A stretch of 64,000 nucleotides of DNA, from positions 124,001-188,000 of the forward strand of contig CANLZY010000001.1 of assembly GCA_947495685.1 (NCBI GenBank), in the 5' to 3' direction. The DNA comes from an uncultured Tropicimonas sp. (GTDB taxonomy: Bacteria > Pseudomonadota > Alphaproteobacteria > Rhodobacterales > Rhodobacteraceae). The notes under the pieces were generated by a model. That model made no database searches. It saw only the letters and a program-made list of their open reading frames with translations, and had not been told where the DNA came from. Positions 27,563-36,374 of this stretch are shown piece after piece; the first letter of the stretch is position 1, and each line of letters begins with the position of its first letter. The translations under genes and the position numbers were made by a program.

Positions 27563-29365
27563 ATGGATCAGTTTACTCTCAACCTGCTGTTCGTGGGCGC
27601 CTCTTTTGCGCTCTACATCGGCATCGCGATTTGGGCTCGTGCAGGCTCGACCGCGGAATTCTACGCTGCCGGACGCGGCGTTAACCCCGTCGTCAACGGC
27701 ATGGCGACCGGCGCCGACTGGATGTCGGCTGCGTCGTTCATCTCGATGGCCGGCCTGATTGCCTTCACCGGCTACGACAACTCTACCTTCCTGATGGGTT
27801 GGACCGGCGGCTATGTGCTGCTCGCGCTGATGCTCGCGCCTTATCTGCGCAAGTTCGGCAAGTTCACCGTCCCGGAGTTCATCGGCGACCGTTTCTACAG
27901 CCCGACCGCCCGTATGGTGGCCGTTATCTGCCTGATCACCGCCTCGATCACCTACGTGATTGGCCAGATGACCGGCGTCGGCGTTGCCTTTGGCCGCTTC
28001 CTCGAAGTCGACAACCAGACCGGTCTGTTCATCGGCGCCGCTGTCGTGTTTGCCTACGCCGTTCTCGGCGGCATGAAGGGTGTGACCTACACCCAGGTGG
28101 CGCAGTACTGCGTGCTGATCCTGGCCTACACCATTCCGGCGATCTTTATCTCGCTGCAGCTGACCGGCAACCCGATCCCGGCCCTTGGTCTGTTCGGAAA
28201 TGCCGTGGACGCGCAGGGTGTCGATTCCGGCGTGGCACTGCTTACCAAGCTTGACACGATCGTGACCGAGCTCGGCTTTGCCGAATACACCACGCATCAC
28301 TCCGACACGCTGAACATGGTTCTGTTCACGCTGTCGTTGATGATCGGTACCGCTGGCCTGCCCCACGTCATCATGCGCTTCTTCACGGTGCCCACCGTGG
28401 CCGACGCCCGCTGGTCCGCCGGCTGGTCGCTGGTGTTCATCGCGCTGCTGTACCTCACGGCCCCGGCTGTTGGTGCGATGGCTCGCCTGAACATCTCCGA
28501 ACTGATGTGGCCGAATGGCACCGACGGTGAGCCGGTGACGATTCAGCAGATCGGTGAGGAAGACAAGTATGCCTGGATGGCGACTTGGGAGAAGACCGGC
28601 CTGCTTGGTTGGGAAGACAAGAACGGCGACGGCAAGATTGCCTACTTCAACGACAAGAACACCGAGAAGAAGGCAGCCATGGAAGCTGCTGGCTGGGGTG
28701 GCGAGAACGAACTTACCAAGTTCAACCGCGACATCCTGGTGCTGGCCAACCCCGAAATCGCCAACCTGCCGGGTTGGGTGATCGGTCTGGTCGCTGCCGG
28801 TGGTCTCGCCGCTGCGTTGTCGACCGCTGCCGGCCTGTTGCTGGCCATCTCGTCGGCCGTCTCGCACGACTTGTTGAAAGGTCAGCTGACCCCGGACATG
28901 TCCGAGCGCAACGAACTGCTGTCGGCTCGGGTCGCTATGGCCGTTGCCATCGCGGTTGCAACCTACCTCGGCCTCAATCCTCCGGGCTTTGCCGCCCAGA
29001 CGGTTGCCCTGGCCTTCGGTCTGGCCGCTGCCTCGATCTTCCCGGCACTAATGATGGGCATCTTCTCCAAGCGCATCAACAACGTCGGCGCGGTTTCCGG
29101 CATGCTGGTGGGCCTGATCGTGACGCTGGTGTACATCTTCCTGCACAAGGGATGGTTCTTCATCCCCGGCACGAACAGCTTCACCGACGCCGATCCGCTG
29201 TTCCTCACCGTTCAGTCGACTTCGTTCGGCGCGGTCGGGGCGATCCTGAACTTTGCCACTGCGATCCTCGTCAGCAACGCGACAGCCGCGCCGCCGAAAG
29301 AGATCGTGGAGCTGGTCGAAAGCGTCCGCATTCCGCGCGGCGCCGGGGTTGCCACGGATCACTGA
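27563..29365 (+). CDS. Sodium:solute symporter, VC_2705 subfamily (probable acetate uptake)
   Basis: 600 aa, SSS/SLC5 superfamily with about 13 membrane helices. NGMATGADWMSAASFISMAGLI is the region of the Na+ site of this subfamily (TIGR03648). Linkage to acsA suggests uptake of acetate or another short-chain acid with Na+. An extra soluble loop at about 325-390 contains an EF-hand-like sequence, DKNGDGKIAYFN (residues 352-363), with Asp/Asn at positions 1, 3 and 5, Gly6 and Ile8. The substrate is inferred from context only. Confidence 0.87.
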   Translation: MDQFTLNLLFVGASFALYIGIAIWARAGSTAEFYAAGRGVNPVVNGMATGADWMSAASFISMAGLIAFTGYDNSTFLMGWTGGYVLLALMLAPYLRKFGKFTVPEFIGDRFYSPTARMVAVICLITASITYVIGQMTGVGVAFGRFLEVDNQTGLFIGAAVVFAYAVLGGMKGVTYTQVAQYCVLILAYTIPAIFISLQLTGNPIPALGLFGNAVDAQGVDSGVALLTKLDTIVTELGFAEYTTHHSDTLNMVLFTLSLMIGTAGLPHVIMRFFTVPTVADARWSAGWSLVFIALLYLTAPAVGAMARLNISELMWPNGTDGEPVTIQQIGEEDKYAWMATWEKTGLLGWEDKNGDGKIAYFNDKNTEKKAAMEAAGWGGENELTKFNRDILVLANPEIANLPGWVIGLVAAGGLAAALSTAAGLLLAISSAVSHDLLKGQLTPDMSERNELLSARVAMAVAIAVATYLGLNPPGFAAQTVALAFGLAAASIFPALMMGIFSKRINNVGAVSGMLVGLIVTLVYIFLHKGWFFIPGTNSFTDADPLFLTVQSTSFGAVGAILNFATAILVSNATAAPPKEIVELVESVRIPRGAGVATDH

Positions 29366-29421
29366 TCTCGACCGTCGGGCGGGGTTTCCCAATGGCCCCG
29401 CCCGCGCAAGAGAAAAGCCTG

Positions 29422-29455
29422 GCGCGCCCCTTCAAAAGAGGGGCGCGCTCTTGTC
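29422..29455 (+). terminator. Intrinsic terminator after the symporter gene
   Basis: GCGCGCCCCT-TCAAAAG-AGGGGCGCGC, a perfect 10-bp stem followed by TCTTGTCTT. A second GC stem (GGGCGGGG/CCCCGCCC, 29377-29403) lies just before it. Together they separate the acs-symporter unit from the downstream signalling genes. Confidence 0.75.
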
Positions 29456-29485
29456 TTCAAGCGACCCAATTCCCATGGTGAGACG

Positions 29486-31327
29486 ATGACCGACGACAAC
29501 CTTGACCGAGATACCCGGATCCTCAGGTTCCTCGAAAACGTCCACCCATACGACAGTCTCAAGCGTGAAACGCTGACCCGGATCGCCGGTGTCTTTCTTG
29601 ATCGCGTCGCCGACGCCGGAAGCATGATCTATTCCGCCGGCCAAGCGCTCGAAGGGCTGTACCTGATCGAACACGGCACTGTGGAGGTCACGGACGCCAA
29701 CGGGGCTCCGGTGTCGATCCTGCACGGCCGCAACTCCTTTGGAGAACGTGGTCTGAGCCGGGACGGGATCGCGGCAACCAATGCGCGCGCGACCGAGGAA
29801 ACCCGGTTGTTGATGCTGCCGGCAGACGAATTCCACGACCTCATCCAGACCTCGCCCAGCTTCGCGCGTTTCTTTGCCCGCAGCCGTGCCGCCACTCGCG
29901 AAACGCCCGGGAACCTGGCAACCCAGAAGGTCGGTGACCTGATGGCGCGCAACCCGATCACCGTGGACCCGGAAACATCGATCCAGGAGGCCGCCGGCAT
30001 GATGCGCGACACACGCGTATCATGCCTGGCGGTGACCGGAGGCGACCAGCAACTGCTCGGCATCGTCACCCTGCGCGACATGGCGACCAAGGCCGTGGCG
30101 TCCGCCCTGCCTGGCGAGACGGCGGTGCAACAGATCATGTCGCCCGATCCCGCCTGCCTTTCACCCTCGGCGCTTGGCTCGGACCTGCTGCATGTCATGC
30201 TGGAGCGCAAGGTCGGCCACGTCATCGTCACCGAAGCCGACCGCGTCGTGGGTATCCTGACCCAGACCGACCTGACCCGGTTCCAGGCCATCAGTTCGGC
30301 AGCCATGGTGCAGGACATCGCGGAGGCCGAAACCGCCGAGGAAATGGCCAAGGTCACCGCGCGCCTGCCGAAACTGTTGATGCAGCTGGTCGGCGGAGGC
30401 AACCGGCACGAGGTCGTCACGCGGTTGATCACCGATATCGCCGATGCGGTGACCCGGCGGCTTCTGGCACTTGCCGAAGCCCGGTTCGGCCCGCCGCCGG
30501 TCGATTACCTGTGGCTGGCCTGCGGCTCGCAGGGCCGGCAGGAACAGACCGGTGTCAGCGACCAGGACAACTGCATGCTCCTCGACGACGCGGTGACCGA
30601 GGCCGACATGGCCTATTTCCGCGCGCTCGCGACGTTCGTGTCCGACGGGCTGGACACCTGCGGGTATTTCTACTGCCCGGGCGACATGATGGCGACCAAC
30701 GCGCGCTGGTGCCAGCCGCTCTCGGTCTGGAAGCGCTATTTTGCCGGATGGATCTCCAAGCCGGACCCCGAGGCTCAGATGCTCGCCTCGGTGATGTTCG
30801 ACTTGCGACCGATCGGCGGCGCGGTCCGCCTGTTCGACAACCTGCAGGACGAAACGCTGGCAGCGGCCCGCAAGAACTCGATCTTTGTCGGCCACATGAT
30901 TGTCAATTCGCTGAAGCACACGCCGCCGTTGGGCCTGTTTCGGGGCTTTGCCACCGTGCGCTCGGGCGAGCACAAGAACGAACTCGACATGAAGATGAAC
31001 GGTGTTGTTCCGGTGGTTGACCTGGGCCGGATCTATGCCCTTCAGGGCACGATCACCGAGGTCAACACCCGCGCCCGCCTGGAAGCCGCCGAGGCGAACG
31101 GGACGATCTCGCATTCGGGCGCCCATGACCTGCTTGACGCCTATGATCTGATCGCCGAAGCCCGCCTGAAACGGCAAGCCGACGAAATCCGCGCCGGGCG
31201 AAAGCCCGACAATTTCATGCCACCATCTGACCTGAGCGATCTGGAGCGCAGTCATCTGCGCGACGCGTTTGTTGTCGTTCGCACGATGCAATCGGCCATC
31301 GGGCAGGGTAAGGGCATGTTGAGCTAG
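29486..31327 (+). CDS. cNMP-binding / CBS-pair / DUF294 nucleotidyltransferase-like protein
   Basis: 613 aa, soluble. A cyclic-nucleotide-binding domain (about 15-135) is followed by two CBS domains (about 150-270), then a DUF294 domain related to the GlnD nucleotidyltransferase fold, with ACGSQGRQEQTGVSDQDN carrying the GSxGRxE and DxD-like residues, and a C-terminal DUF294_C helical domain. Such proteins recur beside the VC_2705-type symporter and a DnaQ-like exonuclease and are thought to sense adenine nucleotides. The substrate of the nucleotidyltransferase is unknown. The gene is separated from the symporter by a terminator and starts the signalling part of the block. Confidence 0.87.
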   Translation: MTDDNLDRDTRILRFLENVHPYDSLKRETLTRIAGVFLDRVADAGSMIYSAGQALEGLYLIEHGTVEVTDANGAPVSILHGRNSFGERGLSRDGIAATNARATEETRLLMLPADEFHDLIQTSPSFARFFARSRAATRETPGNLATQKVGDLMARNPITVDPETSIQEAAGMMRDTRVSCLAVTGGDQQLLGIVTLRDMATKAVASALPGETAVQQIMSPDPACLSPSALGSDLLHVMLERKVGHVIVTEADRVVGILTQTDLTRFQAISSAAMVQDIAEAETAEEMAKVTARLPKLLMQLVGGGNRHEVVTRLITDIADAVTRRLLALAEARFGPPPVDYLWLACGSQGRQEQTGVSDQDNCMLLDDAVTEADMAYFRALATFVSDGLDTCGYFYCPGDMMATNARWCQPLSVWKRYFAGWISKPDPEAQMLASVMFDLRPIGGAVRLFDNLQDETLAAARKNSIFVGHMIVNSLKHTPPLGLFRGFATVRSGEHKNELDMKMNGVVPVVDLGRIYALQGTITEVNTRARLEAAEANGTISHSGAHDLLDAYDLIAEARLKRQADEIRAGRKPDNFMPPSDLSDLERSHLRDAFVVVRTMQSAIGQGKGMLS

Positions 31328-31373
31328 AACAATCTGCGCCGCCGGCCGGGGGCGCAAAGTGCCGGGAGGGGCC

Positions 31374-31895
31374 ATGTTTCTCGAACTGATCGCAGCCGTG
31401 AGCGCAGCTGTCGCAGCCGCTGGACTGGCGTTGCTCGTGAACAAGCTGACCGGCGGGCGGCTGCCGAAATGGGCCATGCCGATGGCTGCGGCTGTCGCAA
31501 TGCTCAGCTTTGCCATCGTCATGGAATACTCGTGGTTCGAACGGACCACGGCTGACTTTCCCGAGGGGGTCGAGGTGACCACCGTACACGAGGCGCGGGG
31601 GTTTTGGCGCCCATGGACCTATGTCTATCCGCTGGTCGACCGCTTCGTCGCGGTAGAACGCGCCTCGATCCGGACCAACGACTCCGTTCCCGACCAGCGC
31701 CTTGTGGACCTGCTGTTCTTTGGCCGCTGGCAACCGCTGCGAACCGTACCGATGGTCTTTGATTGTGGCGCCGCGCGTGGCGCGCCGCTGCTGGACGACG
31801 TGACGTTCGATGCCACCGGCGCGGTGCTGAATGCCAACTGGGCGCCGGTTCCGTCCGATGACCCGATCCTGATGACCGTGTGCAAGGAGAGCTGA
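31374..31895 (+). CDS. Unrecognised membrane-anchored protein
   Basis: 173 aa starting MFLELIAAVSAAVAAAGLAL. It has two N-terminal hydrophobic helices (about 1-20 and 38-55) and then a soluble domain of about 110 residues with WTYVYPLVDRFVAVERASIR. GGAGG lies 5 nt before ATG 31374. It sits between the DUF294 gene and the response regulator, only 2 bp before the latter, so it is probably part of the same operon. I do not recognise the family. Confidence 0.65.
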   Translation: MFLELIAAVSAAVAAAGLALLVNKLTGGRLPKWAMPMAAAVAMLSFAIVMEYSWFERTTADFPEGVEVTTVHEARGFWRPWTYVYPLVDRFVAVERASIRTNDSVPDQRLVDLLFFGRWQPLRTVPMVFDCGAARGAPLLDDVTFDATGAVLNANWAPVPSDDPILMTVCKES

Positions 31896-31897
31896 CC

Positions 31898-32293
31898 ATG
31901 TGCGCCGCCCACTGCCCATCCAGAATTCTGATCGTGGAAGACGAGGACAACATCGCGCTGGCGTTGGGGCATGTTCTGGGCCGCGAGGGCTGGACGGTGA
32001 CCCGGGTCGCCGACGGCGATGCCGGGCTCGACAGCATCCTGGCGGACCCGCCCGACCTTGTGCTGCTGGATGTCATGTTGCCGGGCATGTCGGGCTACGA
32101 GGTGTGCCAGTCGGTGCGGATGAAACCGGACCTTGCGAAGGTGAAGATCCTGATGATGACCGCGCGTGGCAACGCGATGGAGCGGCGCAAGGGCCTGGCG
32201 CTTGGCGCGGACGAGTTCATTGCCAAGCCCTTCGACCTGTCCGACCTGATGAACCGGGCGCGGGCGCTGCTGTCGGAGACGAGCAATGCATGA
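31898..32293 (+). CDS. Single-domain response regulator (CheY-like)
   Basis: 131 aa, receiver domain only: acidic pocket VEDEDN, phosphoacceptor Asp in VLLDVMLPGMSG, Thr in MMTARG, Lys in FIAKPFD. There is no output domain. AAGGAGA precedes ATG 31898. Its stop overlaps the start of the sensor-exonuclease gene by 8 bp, so the two are translationally linked. All phosphorylation residues are intact although the partner sensor has lost its phosphoacceptor His. Confidence 0.93.
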   Translation: MCAAHCPSRILIVEDEDNIALALGHVLGREGWTVTRVADGDAGLDSILADPPDLVLLDVMLPGMSGYEVCQSVRMKPDLAKVKILMMTARGNAMERRKGLALGADEFIAKPFDLSDLMNRARALLSETSNA

Positions 32294-34391
32294 GTGGCTG
32301 GCCAGCAGACTGAGCCTGCGCCTGCGGGTGTTCCTGTTCTTTGCGCTTGTGGCGCTCGGGGCGCTCGGCGCGTTGGTGGTCGGACTGTGGCTGGGCCATA
32401 GCCGGGTCTCGGAAACCGGCGTCGACGCGGCCTTCGTCTTTGCGGGCCTGGTGGCGGGGTTCGGCATCCTGGGGCTGGTGGTCTGGGTCTGGTTCCTGTT
32501 CGACGAGAACGTCGCCAAGGCGATCCAGAAACTGGCTGGCGGAATGCGGGCGCGGGCCCATGCCGACATCGCCGAGGACCTGGACCATGCTCCGGCGCGC
32601 TATCTGGGCGATCTGGCGCCGGCCGCGAAGGCCATCACCGGGTCGCTGACCGAGACAAAGAACGCCCTTGCCGAGGCGGTTGAGCGCGAGACGACGCGCC
32701 TTGCGGTGGAAAACGCCCGGCTTCAGGCACTCTTGGCGGATGTGCCCGAGGGCGTGCTGTTGTGCTCTGCGGATCACCAGATCGTCTTTTACAACGGCCA
32801 TGCCCAGGAGATCCTCGCTGGCGAGGTTTCGGCCGGGCTGGACCGCTCGTTGCTCGACTACCTTCGACCCGGGCCGGTGCGCAACGCATATGGCCGTCTG
32901 CTTTCCGCGACCGATGCGGATGCGGCTGGCGACATCCTGTGCTCGGCCGTCCAGTCGGGCGAAGTGCTGGCCGGGCGGATGCGGTTGGTGCAACTGCCGC
33001 AGCGCAGTGCCGATGCGCCGGGCTATGTGCTGACGCTGCGCGATGTGACCTCGGACATGGCCTTGCACGCAGGGCGCGAAGAGTTGCTGGAGGAGGTGTT
33101 CGAACGTGTTCGCCGCCCAGCAGCCAACTTGCAGACGGTGCTCGATTCAGGTGGCTCCGAGAACGATCTGGGCCGCGCCGCACTGATGGGCGAGGTGCAG
33201 GGGTTGACCCACGCAATCAACGATCTGGGGCATCGCTACGACGCCGCGCGTGGGGGGTGGTGGCCAATGGAGGAAATCCGCGCCAGCGAACTGGTGGACA
33301 GTATTGTGGCGATGGTCGATCGCGAGGGAATCAACCTGATTGCGGAGGCCGAGCCGGTCATGGTGCGCTGCGATGCGTTCCAGATTGTCGCGTTGCTGAC
33401 CCATCTGTGTGAGCGTCTGGTGACCGTGATCAGTGGATCGGCCCTGTCGTTGAGGATCGCGGCAGAGGACGACGGCGGCGCGATGATCACCCTTGGCTGG
33501 GCTGGGCCGGTGTTGCAGGTTGGCTTGCTGGACGGTTGGCTTGACGTCGCGCTGGAGGTCGGTCTGGCCAATGTGACAGGCCGCTCGGTTCTGGGAACGC
33601 ACGGGACCGAGGCCTGGCCGGAGGCGGGTGCGGTCGGGCGCTCGATCCTGCGGATGCCGCTGCGCGCCGCACCGGCGTTGTCCATTCCCCGGGTACAGGC
33701 GCGCCGGGCGGCGGTCTATGATTTCGACCTGATGGATCGCGAGCCCTCGGGGGAGCTGGCCGAGACGCCGCTGCGCGAGTTGACCTGCGTTGTCTTCGAT
33801 ACCGAGACGACAGGGCTGCTGCCGTCCTCGGGCGACGAGATCGTGCAGATCGCGGCATTGCGCCTGTTGGGGGGCAAGCGAATTCCGGGCGAAGTGTTCG
33901 AAAGCCTCGTCAATCCCGAACGCCCCATCCCGTCCTCGGCCATCGAGGTGCACCACGTGACCAACGAGATGGTGGCTGATGCGCCGACCATCGCGGTGGT
34001 CGGAAAACGCTTTCATTCCTTTGCGCAGGGAGCGGTTCTGGTGGCGCACAACGCGCCCTTCGATCTGGAGTTCCTGCGTCGCCACGAAGCCGGCATCGGG
34101 GCGCGGTTCGACCATCCGGTCCTCGACACCGTCCTGCTCTCGGCGGTGGTGTTCGGCCAGTCGGAGACCCACACGCTGGATGCCTTGACCGAACGTCTGG
34201 GGATCGTGATCCCGCCCGAGGCCCGTCACACGGCCATGGGTGACACGATTGCCACCGCCGCCGCGTTGGAAATGATGATCCCGATGCTGGAGGGGCAAGG
34301 CTACCGCACCTTTGGCGAGGTGATCGTCGCCGTGCGGAAACACTCCCGCCTGCTCAAAGACGCCAACACGTCCGAACAGGTGCCGGGCTAG
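32286..34391 (+). CDS. Degenerate sensor kinase fused to a DnaQ-type 3'-5' exonuclease
   Basis: 701 aa. Two N-terminal membrane helices (about 15-35 and 46-68), a PAS-like domain (about 135-250), a histidine-kinase-like region (about 255-460), then a DEDDh exonuclease (about 490-680) with FDTETTGLL, HNAPFDLEFL and HTAMGDTIA. The DHp segment reads EEVFERVRRPAANL where kinases have an HELRTPL-type sequence, so no phosphoacceptor His is seen, and the ATPase N box (THLCERLV) is also eroded. The exonuclease residues are complete. It likely senses a membrane or redox signal without classical phosphotransfer; the role of the nuclease in this locus is unknown. Confidence 0.88.
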   Translation: MHEWLASRLSLRLRVFLFFALVALGALGALVVGLWLGHSRVSETGVDAAFVFAGLVAGFGILGLVVWVWFLFDENVAKAIQKLAGGMRARAHADIAEDLDHAPARYLGDLAPAAKAITGSLTETKNALAEAVERETTRLAVENARLQALLADVPEGVLLCSADHQIVFYNGHAQEILAGEVSAGLDRSLLDYLRPGPVRNAYGRLLSATDADAAGDILCSAVQSGEVLAGRMRLVQLPQRSADAPGYVLTLRDVTSDMALHAGREELLEEVFERVRRPAANLQTVLDSGGSENDLGRAALMGEVQGLTHAINDLGHRYDAARGGWWPMEEIRASELVDSIVAMVDREGINLIAEAEPVMVRCDAFQIVALLTHLCERLVTVISGSALSLRIAAEDDGGAMITLGWAGPVLQVGLLDGWLDVALEVGLANVTGRSVLGTHGTEAWPEAGAVGRSILRMPLRAAPALSIPRVQARRAAVYDFDLMDREPSGELAETPLRELTCVVFDTETTGLLPSSGDEIVQIAALRLLGGKRIPGEVFESLVNPERPIPSSAIEVHHVTNEMVADAPTIAVVGKRFHSFAQGAVLVAHNAPFDLEFLRRHEAGIGARFDHPVLDTVLLSAVVFGQSETHTLDALTERLGIVIPPEARHTAMGDTIATAAALEMMIPMLEGQGYRTFGEVIVAVRKHSRLLKDANTSEQVPG

Positions 34392-34830
34392 AGGCTGCAA
34401 CGCTCCAGTTCGACTTTTGCACGTCGCGGAAAGGCGATTGGCAGGCTGTAGAGGCTTGGAAACAGCGTCCAGATCCGGGAACAGAGCCGAAGCAAGAAGA
34501 GGGACGGTCTCAATGAGGTGACGGGACCAAGCCAGTGAAAGGTCTGTCGCGACCCACCGCGGGGCCCGGCGGTGACATCTCCCTTGAACTCTGGACTCCG
34601 CGCGATGGAGTTCGAGAACCGGGCACATCGGGGATGCCGATCGGTGTTGGTCTACGGAACCACGCCCGGTGCCGCATTCTGGGCGATTCCAACATGCTCC
34701 GGCGTTCCACGGAACCAACCGGCGAAACTCCGGGTTACGCCGCCGCCTGCATTTCGCTTGTCGGCTTCAGGCCCGTCTCAGGTCGCCAACACGGGGTGCC
34801 CAGCCTTTTGCTCTCGTCTGCGGCCCCGGT
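34392..34830. other. Intergenic stretch; nothing recognised
   Basis: About 440 bp between the exonuclease gene and purD, both ending here. Frames on both strands lack motifs and ribosome sites. No clear terminator or repeat was found. Confidence 0.4.
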
Positions 34831-36096
34831 CTATGCCAGCGCGCGCCAACCGATGTCACTGCGAAAGAACCCTTCGGGCCAGTCCACCACTTCGGCCATG
34901 GCATAGGCGCGGTCGCGGGCTTCCTGAAGGGTCCTGCCGCGAGCCGTGGCGTTCAGCACCCGTCCGCCCGTTGCCACGATCCGGCCTTCGGCGCTGCTGG
35001 TCCCGGCATGGAACATCATCTCCCAGCTTGTCTCGCCCAAGCCATCCAGCCCACCGATCACCGAACCCTTTTCGTAGGCGCCGGGATAGCCGTCGGCGGC
35101 GAGCACCACGGTCATCGCGTGATCCTCTGACCAGTTCACATGCCGCTCGGCCAGGCGGCCCTCGGCGGTGGCCAGCAGCAGGTCCAGCGCTTGCGCCCCG
35201 AGCCGCATCATCAGCACCTGGCACTCCGGATCGCCAAAGCGGGCGTTGTACTCGACGAGGCGTGGTTTCCCGTCCTTGATCATCAACCCGACGTACAGCA
35301 CCCCGCGATAGGGCGTGCCCCGCCGGGTCATCTCGTCCATGGTCGGGCGCACGATCTGTTCCAGTGCGGCCTGTGTCACGGCCTCGTCCATGATCGGGGC
35401 CGGAGAATAGGCGCCCATGCCGCCGGTGTTGGGGCCGGTGTCGCCGTCGCCGACCCGCTTGTGGTCCTGCGCGGTGCCGACCGGCAGCACGGTTTCTCCA
35501 TCGCACAACACGAAGAAGCTCGCCTCTTCGCCGTCCATGAATTCCTCGATCACGACTTCCGCGCCGGCCGCACCAAAGGCGCCGGAGAACATCTCGTCGA
35601 TGCCTGCCAGCGCTTCCTCCTCGGTCATGGCAACGATCACGCCCTTGCCCGCAGCCAACCCGTCGGCCTTCACCACGATTGGCGCACCTTGTTCGCGGAT
35701 GTAGGCCTTGGCCGGGGCGGCAGAGTCGAACCGGGCCCATCCGGCTGTCGGGGCGCCGGCGGCATCGCAGATCTCCTTGGTGAAGCGTTTTGATGCTTCC
35801 AGCCGCGCGGCGGCGGCAGACGGACCAAAGGTCGGGATGCCAGCCTCGGCCAGCCGGTCGGCGACGCCCGCGGCGAGCGGGGCCTCGGGGCCGATCACCA
35901 CGAAATCGATCGACTCTGCCTCTGCGAATTCCACGACGGCGCCACCGTCACAGATGTCGAAACTGGCACATTCGGCGATCTGCGCGATGCCGGCATTGCC
36001 CGGGGCGACGATCAACCGATCGCATTTCGGATTTTGAAGAATCGCCCAGGCCAGGGAATGTTCGCGGCCACCGCCGCCCAGCACCAGAATGTTCAC
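34831..36096 (-). CDS. purD: Phosphoribosylamine-glycine ligase
   Basis: 421 aa, ATP-grasp enzyme of purine synthesis that joins glycine to phosphoribosylamine. It has the GGGGREHSLAW N-terminus, KADGLAAGKGVIVA, NTGGMGAYSPAP and EYNARFGDPECQ. The start is taken as GTG 36096 because the protein then begins at the family N-terminus and AGGGG lies 8 nt upstream; an ATG at 36162 would add 22 unrelated residues. It is divergent from xseA across 278 bp. Confidence 0.96.
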   Translation of the reverse strand: MNILVLGGGGREHSLAWAILQNPKCDRLIVAPGNAGIAQIAECASFDICDGGAVVEFAEAESIDFVVIGPEAPLAAGVADRLAEAGIPTFGPSAAAARLEASKRFTKEICDAAGAPTAGWARFDSAAPAKAYIREQGAPIVVKADGLAAGKGVIVAMTEEEALAGIDEMFSGAFGAAGAEVVIEEFMDGEEASFFVLCDGETVLPVGTAQDHKRVGDGDTGPNTGGMGAYSPAPIMDEAVTQAALEQIVRPTMDEMTRRGTPYRGVLYVGLMIKDGKPRLVEYNARFGDPECQVLMMRLGAQALDLLLATAEGRLAERHVNWSEDHAMTVVLAADGYPGAYEKGSVIGGLDGLGETSWEMMFHAGTSSAEGRIVATGGRVLNATARGRTLQEARDRAYAMAEVVDWPEGFFRSDIGWRALA

Positions 36097-36374
36097 GTCG
36101 ACGACCCCTTTGCCCAGCCTGCACTCATGGCGCGTTCTAGGACTGGCTGCGTCTCGGCACAAGCATTCAGCCGGTTCTGCGCGGTGTTCCAGCCAACGCC
36201 CATCGTCCGATCACCGTGTTGAATGGCTCATCGTTCGACCGAATGGAAATCGCGGGGCGTCAAATCCCTTGCCGTTGCCTTGATGTCCAATGCCCAACGG
36301 CGGTGCCACGGGCGGCCCCTTCCGCCCCATCCTTCACTTCGCTATTGTGCGGGGGAACCAGCCAGCGAGCAGCC

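Noticed and set aside
26984-28867. 627-codon minus-strand frame over the symporter
   Set aside because: Composition of His/Arg/Gln typical of an antisense shadow; the plus strand encodes conserved membrane proteins.
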